This document shows, piece after piece, positions 57,201 to 64,000 of a stretch of DNA of 64,000 bases. Each line of letters begins with the position of its first letter. Position 1 is the first letter of the stretch. This DNA is from Isoetes taiwanensis. Taxonomy: Eukaryota; Streptophyta; Lycopodiopsida; Isoetales; Isoetaceae. The stretch spans positions 183,593 through 247,592 of the forward strand of contig JAJEKV010000017.1 in assembly GCA_021234155.1 (NCBI GenBank). The letters are read 5' to 3'. The position numbers were made by a program, and so were the translations under genes. The notes below the pieces were generated by a model. That model searched no databases and had not been told where the DNA came from. It saw only the letters and a program-made list of their open reading frames with translations.

Positions 57201-57402
57201 CCATGTTAATACAATTATATCAATGTAGCATCTTAATGAATTTGAGATCAAATCTAGCATCAATGATTAAGATAGGGTTCATCAAAATGGATCATGAATA
57301 AACGAAGATAGACAACCTATACATGGACCAAACAATGTATGTAATTAATTACACACAAATTATTTGTAAATATAATGTAACGTGGAGACCCATATGACTT
57401 CA
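54201..57402. other. Region without a recognised gene
   Basis: An open plus-strand frame of 123 codons at 54201-54572 (contains KPEVYIRDRPREFQAHFPA) was not recognised and has no splice or context support. Other frames are short. CAG and CTG are scarce in parts (for example 56440-56640), as in other suspect patches. Confidence 0.4.
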
Positions 57403-57642
57403 CACCCACTCAGAATTGCTATGAACAAGCATCATGTTGTTCTACTTAAAGCTCTCAGAGATATAGATGCAACACTACCTAATGAAGGAGCTAGGTTTCT
57501 TTAAAACTTTGTTAATTGGAAACTTTTTGTTAAAATAAAAAGTTACAAAAGTTGGATCACATCGCATTTTTCTTATTACGCCCACAACATTTACAGGATT
57601 CTTAACTTATGCTGCTCAAAGAACGCCGGGCATCCTTACTAG
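57403..57642 (+). mobile_element. Helitron-like 3' end, plus orientation, copy 2
   Basis: Colinear with 51957-52198 over about 240 bp. It ends GCCGGGCATCCTTACTAG followed by T. The left hairpin arm is damaged here (GCTGCTC where GCCCGGC would pair). Confidence 0.6.
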
Positions 57643-57763
57643 TCTTATATTATAATGTTATACCAGAAAGTCTTGATTGACTGCTCAATTCAATGACCGA
57701 GATCATCTAGGTGCATCCAAAGGCCGATTGCTCTCAGACAACTTCCCACCATGATTGGCTCAT

Positions 57764-59382
57764 GGGGAAAGGATAAAGGAAAAGGGAAAAAGGGAAAGGA
57801 GAAAAGAGAACATGAAGGGGCAAAGCACTGGAAAAGCAAAAAGAGGGAAAAGGGTGGGATAAGAGAAGAGAAATGCATGGGAAAAGGAAAAGAAAGAAAG
57901 ATCAAAAGGAGGGCGAAGGAATCGAGAAAGGGCAATGAGGAAAGGAAGAGGTAAAAGGGAAAGGGAAAAGGAAAAGGAAATGTATATAGAAAAGTAAGAG
58001 AAGAGTGAGAAATGATAAAGAATGGGAAAAGAAGGAAAAAGAGCATGGGAAAAGGAGCATGGGAAAAGGGAGAAAAGGAAAGGGTGAAGAAAGAAGAAAA
58101 GGGAAGGAAAATGCATGGAAAAGGAAAGAGAGAGGGAAATCAAGGAAAAGGGGCACCGAGAAAGAAAAAGAGTAAGTGTTAGGAAAATGAGCAAAAGGAT
58201 AGAAAGGAAGAAAGGAGAAAAGAAAAGGAGGGACAAAGGAGGAAATAGAACCCGAAAAAGAGCATAAAAGGGAAGAGGGAAATGAGAAAAGGAGGGATTC
58301 AAAAGGCACGAGAAAAAGGAAGAGGAAAAGGGCTGTAATAAAGGGAAAAGGAAGCTAAAAAAAAAACACCTGGAAAAAGAAAAGGGAAGAGGGAAAGGTG
58401 GGGGGAAGAGGAAATGGGCAAGGAAAAAAAAGGAAAGAGAGAAAATATGGGAAGGTATGGAAAAGGAAAGGAAGGGCAAGATGGATGAGGAAAAAGGCAT
58501 GGATAAAAGAAGAAGAGGGAAAGGATCGAAAGGAGAAAAAGGAAAAGAAAAGTCCAAAGAGAAAAGGAAAAGGACCGAGAAAAGGAAAAGAGGAAAGGGT
58601 CAAAAAAGGCTAAAAGGAGGGGAAAAGGGAATAGAAGTAATGATGAGGATCAAGGAACGGAAAGAGGAAGATGAATGGGAAAAAGGGAAGAGGAAAAGGG
58701 AAAGAGGAAAAGGAAAAGAGATGGGAAAAGAAAAAGGAAAAGAAAAAGAGGAAAGGGAAAAGGAAGAGGGTGGGAAAAGGAGGAAAAGGGGTACATGAAA
58801 AAGTTAAAGAAAAGAGAACAAAAAGGCATAAGGAAGAGAAATGAAAAGAAGGGAAAGGAAAGGGAAAAAGGGTACTGGAAAAGCGAAGGTGGTTAAGAAT
58901 GAAAATGGAAAGGAAAAAGGAAAAGGAAGGTGAAGGGGGGTAGGGGAAGGAAAACGCAATTTGAGGAAAAGGGGAGAGGGAATGAGAAAGAGAAGGGAAA
59001 AGGATATGAGTAAAGAGGAAGAGGAAGAGGAAGAGGATGGGGAAAGGAAGAAAATGGGCACATGAAAAGGTGAGGAAAAGAGAACTAAAAAGGTATGTGC
59101 AAGGAAAGTGAAAAGGAATAAGGGGAAAAAAATGGAAGGGCTAGAAAGGATGAAAATGGATGGGAAAAAGTCCATCGTAAAAAAAAAAAGAAGGGAAAAG
59201 GGGAAAGGGGAAAGGGAAAGAAAGAGAAGCTAAGGGAGAAGGGGGCAAAAAGAGGAGAAAGAAAAAAAGAGAAGGAAAAAGATGAGGGAGAAAATGAGAA
59301 AAAGGTAAAAGAAAAAAAGTAAAATGTGTAGGAAACAAGGAAAAAGAGAAATGCAGGATAGAGCAAAGGCAAAGGGAAGAGG
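57764..59382 (+). repeat. Purine tract of about 1.6 kb
   Basis: The plus strand is almost only A and G (GGAAAAGG-like hexamers of varying length), with only occasional C or T. Apparent coding frames on both strands (Lys/Glu/Gly-rich or Ser/Phe/Pro-rich) are products of the composition. A tract of this length can form triplex (H-)DNA and stall replication or sequencing. Confidence 0.95.
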
Positions 59383-59399
59383 TTGATGTCGAATGAACA

Positions 59400-59516
59400 A
59401 AAAACCTCTTAAAGCTAGCGCTTGATTTCTATTATATTAGATTTACAGTGCCAACTGAAATAATAGGTTTCGCCCATAATAAATCTAACTTATGTCAAAG
59501 AACGCACCATTACTAG
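59400..59516 (+). mobile_element. Helitron-like 3' end, plus orientation, diverged copy 3
   Basis: AACTTATGTCAAAGAACGC, then ACCATTACTAG and T, aligns with the last about 35 bases of the copy at 57642. The hairpin is mostly lost. It lies directly after the purine tract. Confidence 0.4.
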
Positions 59517-61189
59517 TTACCATTAATGTGTCTGGGCCTTCACCAAGATCTTCCGTGATCCCCTAATAATCATTATTAGAGGCATTGTCGCCAATGCTAC
59601 GTTGAATCATCACGATCGATCTATAAAATAGTCTCAAAGAATCGCGTACGAAACAAAGTAACTTTTTAAAGTTTTTAACATGCCGCAACAAATGGCAAGT
59701 CGGCATATTTGTATATCAAATAACCCTTTTTTGTACACTAGGTTGTTATAATTGATAATGAATAAGCACATAATTAAAATACCATCACAAGCACACCACA
59801 ATCAAATGCAAGAAGAAAAGTGTTTGTGTAGCTGCATAACTAAGAAAACCAAATGCAAATCATTTAAGAGCTCAAGAGGAAACAACATGCAATCGACCTG
59901 CAGAAGTTCAAGCGAATTGTCGCTAAGTAAAGAATACCATTTGATTTTCCATTCCAATTGGATCAAGAAATGGCAATAATGTCAAACCTTCAATACCAGG
60001 ATCTCTTCTTTGAAGATGCCCGCCGCTTTGCCGACTGCTCAAAACAAGACGATGTCCTATTATCAAGAGCAAATGGAGTCACAAAAAAAATCAAGCAATA
60101 TAGGCAATAAATATTCCTTGACATAGAGAAGGCATTCATGGGCTCTGAGGTCGCAATGTTTGTGAATCATAATTTATGAAGATCACCAGCTCAAAATCGA
60201 ACTGAGGGAAATTCACCGTAACAGCAGGATCCATTTGTTGAAACCCGCTCTAGAGCAAAGAGGGCCGGTATTCTTTTGAGTTTCCACGCCCATTTGTCGA
60301 TGGTGATGCCACTGACCGCAGCGGATTTAGAACTCCGTAGGTGGCCCACCCCAATCAAGGACTCGCTTTTTGAGGCTTCCATAATCTACAAAATTGTTGA
60401 GTCAGCATTCAATGCCTTTGACCACCAAGCAATGCAAGTAGAAAAAGTGGACAAAGGAAAAGAAGGAGGCGCCCCTGCGAAGAGGGATTTCGGGTCATGC
60501 AAGATGCCTGGGTAAACTCATATTAGGGTTGTAGATTAAATATCAGCACAGACATTCTACTGCCATTTTTTTTTTAGTACCATCTGGGTTGCGCCTATAA
60601 AGACCCGTGTTATGCTCACTACTTATCAAAGCCATGCACGAAGTCGATAAGCCAAGTTCGCAATGCAGCGAACAAAGAGAACATAATGCTAGGGCTGTCG
60701 AAGCTCTTCAAGTAACTTCAAGGAGGCTTGAGAAAAGAAAAGGGAGTTATTCGTGACCCTTTCCATCTCTCGCAGGCTCATTTTGCGATTTAATCGGTTT
60801 AAGATCCGATGGTGCAAATAAGGCACATCGATTTTGATGACATGGAAATTACACGTGGATAAGCTAGAATTGCAAGAAAGGTCAGAGGGTCTTGTGAGGG
60901 CCGGGTGTGTTAAAAAGAAAGAATTTTTTTTTTCGACCTGCGATAAGGAAACCTTCTGGCCATTATTACAGTCACATGCTTAAACTGCTGCGAAAAGATT
61001 TTCAAATTGAATTTTTCGGTAGTTAAAATCAAGGTTTCGCCACGCTGAAACCTGCTTTCGCAGTTTTGGAATCGCTTTTCGCCACGCTAGTAAAATTAAA
61101 AAAAAAAAATAAAAAATGGAACCCGACAATTGACCAGGTTCGATTCCCCTCGTTATGCAACTGGTCTTCTTTTATGAAGAAAATAGGGG
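59517..61189. other. Non-coding region
   Basis: No supported gene. A minus-strand frame of 63 codons at 60191-60382 and an overlapping plus-strand frame are unrecognised. 61025-61110 carries TTTCGCCACGCT twice and an A-rich run, resembling a SINE tail, followed by a B-box-like GGTTCGATTCCCC (about 61138). Confidence 0.4.
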
Positions 61190-61860
61190 AGAGGAAAATA
61201 CTTCTATATTTTATCTTTTCTTGAAAATAGGAGATCTTATCGTAAATTTGGTAAGAAAACAATATGCAACCTCTCATATAGTCTCCTTACAACAAGAAAA
61301 TTAACGTAGCTTCAAATATGACTATTTAAGTGATAAGCAAAAGGCTATGTTTGCAAGTCGTTTAAATAATGCATGAAATTTGTTGTTATATTGATAGTTC
61401 TTCAATGTCAATAGAATGCTATTCATAATAAATGATAGGCAATTTATTGCGGTAATTACTTGCAAGACGTCGAATTGTGATACTTAAAGATTGCATAACC
61501 AAATTTCTTTGGTAATTGTAGATATTTTTTGTGATCCGTTAATTATCATAATAAACAATAATAGATAAATAAAGTATGAACTTGGATGTCTTCTCTCAAT
61601 TTCATGTCTGTCGGATAAGGTGCTGCCTATTTAAACTAGAGATTCCAAGTCTCACCCCGTGAAGCTTGGGATATTGATTTTCAAATAGGTTAATGGATAG
61701 AGTTCAATTATAGATTTTGAACGAACATTTGCTTTCTTCTATAGCGTTCCTTTATAGGTTGGTGAACTATGAGGTTACCTGGATAGAGTTCAATTTATAG
61801 ATTTTGAACACATTTGCTTTCTTTCTATAGTTCCTTTATAGGTTATGAAACAGTTCAACT
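61190..61860 (+). repeat. Diverged direct duplication, left copy, with SINE-like segment
   Basis: Shares with 62250-62850, in order: GAGGAAAATACTTCTAT, GTGATAAGCAAA, TTGATAGTTCTTCAATGTCA, TTTTTTGTGATCCGTTA-like and TATGAACTTGGATGTCTTC. It then has the tRNA-Arg-like region (61594-61665, degraded here) and the GAACATTTGCTTTCT body. A body segment (ATAGAGTTCAATT..AGATTTTGAAC) is itself repeated at about 61694 and 61782. Confidence 0.75.
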
Positions 61861-62249
61861 TATAGACTTTTGGAATGTCATTTTTTGTACATCTATAGTT
61901 ACTTTAGACCCGCACGATTGCTAGGAATTTCGCTTGATGGACACGACATTTTCTTATGTCATTTTCCCCGGGAGCTATTAATTATATAATTAAACATCAT
62001 GTTCTGTCTGACAAGGGCTTTCATTATTAGCTCATTCGATAGCTTCTAATGATCAATTGACCAATACAATTAGGTGAATTATGAGCACGTGATAAATTAT
62101 TTCGAAAGTGTTTCCACATTACCTCTTGTCTATTATAGTGGTTAACTCACTAGCTTTGTGTGCATAGTCGTAGGTGTGGTATTATAGTACCCTCCGACGG
62201 TAATCGACTGTGGTTCACTGCTATAACCGATTTTTTTGCATAGTATTAG

Positions 62250-63056
62250 GGAGGAAAATACTTCTATTATTTTATCTTTCTCAAAAATATGAGGCATCTA
62301 TCGTAAACTTGGTAAGAAAATCAATACGCAACCTCTACAGTCTCCACAAACATTAAAATCAATCGCAGTTTTAGTTCTATGACTATTTAAGTGATAAGCA
62401 AAGGCCATGTTTGCAAGTCAAGCTTAAATAATGCAAGGAAATTTGTTGCTATATTGATAGTTCTTCAATGTCAATAGAAAATAAGATCCCCGCCATTCAT
62501 ACACAAATGTGATAAAGCAATTTATTGCAATTACCGGGTAAGACTTAATGTCGAATTCTCGATACTTAAAGATTACAAATCCACTTCATTGGTAATCGGG
62601 AGATATTTTTGTGATCCGTTATTTATCAAGCAATAAACAATACAGATAACAAAAATATGAACTTGAATGTCTTCACTTCATGGCCTAATGGATAGCGCTA
62701 CCATTTAAACCGGGATATTCCAGTTCGACCGGTGAAGCTTTGGATATTGATTTTCAAGTAGGTTACCGACAGAAGTTCAATTTATAGATTTTGAACGAAC
62801 ATTTGCTTTCTTTCATAGTTCCTTTTACAGTTACGCAAACACAGCGGTGGATAGGTTCAATATCGATACGCGTATAATGTATTACGATTTTCGCTTGATA
62901 CGCATACCTGACGCTTAATACGCCAAAATACGCCCAAAATTTTCCTACGCCGAAATTTTTGCGTGTTTAAACCTTCGCTTTACCACGCTGGAAAGTTTCG
63001 CATAAGCGAACCGGCTCGCCAGCTAAAAAACCCAAAAAAAAAAAAAAAAAAAAAAA
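62250..63056 (+). repeat. Diverged direct duplication, right copy, with full SINE and poly(A)
   Basis: Counterpart of 61190-61860. The tRNA-Arg-like head is at about 62672-62739 (TGGCCTAATGGATAGCG and GTTCGACCGG). The body continues to a tail matching 28920-29000 (TTAATACGCCAAAATACGCC) and ends in a run of about 23 A (63034-63056), as expected for a retroposed SINE. Confidence 0.7.
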
Positions 63057-64000
63057 CCCGCCATCATTAGTCAAGACAACAACCCCATTAATCAATCAAA
63101 CTACCTCACCAATCCTTTAGTAGCTTAATCATTCATACAGCGTCTGAGCCAATGACAAAGATAAGGTCCCATATTCTCGTTTAACAAAGCTTAATAACTT
63201 AGATTTTTTCTTAAACCTTTATCTTATACAAAGCGTTCGGGCCTTTAACTTATCCGTGACATGTTTACTTGCATGTATATTTTGTTAGCATGTCTTCCAC
63301 ATGTCTGTTCATGCAATCTTTTCTATTTTGTTACATCAGAATATGCAAGTCGCCCTCGCTATTATTCCGCTTTTATTAGTATTCCTTTTGCTTTTCACAA
63401 GTATCTTATCTTTTGGACTTCATGGTATATTTCCAACTATTCTCTCTTATTTATTCGAGTCCAATTCCTCCCGAATGAATTCTTCATTTATTGTTTTTTT
63501 TCCTTTTTTGGCAAAGAAAGATGCATTACTTCATCAAGTCCAACCTATTTTGGTTATTCCAAATTATGCTATTTTAATATATTAAACCAAATATTCTCAT
63601 AATGTATCATTTCGTAAAAATTCGACATTCACATGTTTCGTACATAAACCATTCTATTAAATTTGAGATTTCTAGCGTATCAATATCATTTCTTTTATAT
63701 CTTATATCTTTCAAAAAATAGCTCATAACACGCCCGTGGTATTAACTTAAATATAGTTTCAATATAGGAATCTTATAATATCTCAAAGGTATACCAAGAT
63801 TGAAATATTACCTACCGCACTCCTTTTTTCCTTGTAAGCATATTCAAAGATGCGGTTTTCATTATCACCATCACAGATACTCCCAATAGTTGTCCTATTA
63901 CATCCTTTGAACTCGAACTCCTCATAACAAAGAAAATGAGAGCAATAGTAGAAGAAACTTAATGTGACTGGCAGCCCAAACAAGAACGTTAGCAATAGAT
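63057..64000. other. Non-coding region at the window end
   Basis: AT-rich. A hydrophobic open frame of 113 codons (63261-63602) and an overlapping frame lack any recognised motif and are not called as genes. Confidence 0.5.

Noticed and set aside
57760-59372. Long Ser/Phe/Pro-rich and Lys/Glu/Gly-rich reading frames
   Set aside because: They follow from the purine-tract composition and appear in several frames and on both strands.

Overview
The window looks like repeat-rich nuclear DNA of a land plant. The evidence is: AT-rich base composition, GT-AG introns of about 65-160 nt, AAACCCTAA telo-box motifs, a tandem B3-domain gene (a plant DNA-binding family), plant-type Helitrons, and exon fragments resembling plant malate synthase, cobalamin-independent methionine synthase and an Hsp70/Hsp110-type chaperone. 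A reverse-transcriptase element with introns, as seen here, would suit a large-genome plant such as a fern or conifer, but the species cannot be fixed from sequence alone.

Layout. (1) 1-15306: two complete head-to-tail units (about 7.45 kb each) and a truncated third unit of a reverse-transcriptase element. The exons appear to run across the unit boundary: a SAP-like exon and a short exon at the end of one unit, then an intron holding a strongly folding RNA, then a long exon of unknown function and the RT exon in the next unit. No integrase, protease or endonuclease was recognised; the RT looks closest to the Penelope-like/telomerase-type group. (2) 15.3-36.4 kb: repeats with no convincing intact gene. 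They include (TA)n tracts, direct duplications, a tRNA-Arg-like SINE, and a duplicated 1.1-1.4 kb repeat carrying a reverse-strand tRNA-like segment and a run of heat-shock-element-like pentamers. (3) 36.9-40.5 kb: a compact cluster of four small spliced genes: a two-B3-domain protein, a head-to-head pair encoding proteins of 133 and 178 aa that share a short helical motif, and a 98-aa protein. (4) 40.6-47.8 kb: a minus-strand Helitron (HUH Rep plus PIF1-like helicase), broken by frameshifts and interrupted by a 2.5-kb segment that holds a methionine synthase fragment. (5) 48.35-52.2 kb: a tandem repeat cut by a Helitron 3' end, followed by a mosaic of Hsp110-like and malate synthase exon pieces and an oppositely oriented Helitron 3' end. 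(6) 52.2-64 kb: more Helitron-like ends, a purine tract of about 1.6 kb, a diverged direct duplication with SINE copies, and non-coding DNA.

The two RT units differ in patches, mainly at CAG and CTG trinucleotides (CAG to CGG, CTG to CTTTG or ACG), and in both directions. Similar lesions hit splice acceptors and the Helitron helicase P-loop. This pattern looks more like base-calling or polishing error at methylated CHG sites than mutation, so some of the frameshifts reported here may not be real.
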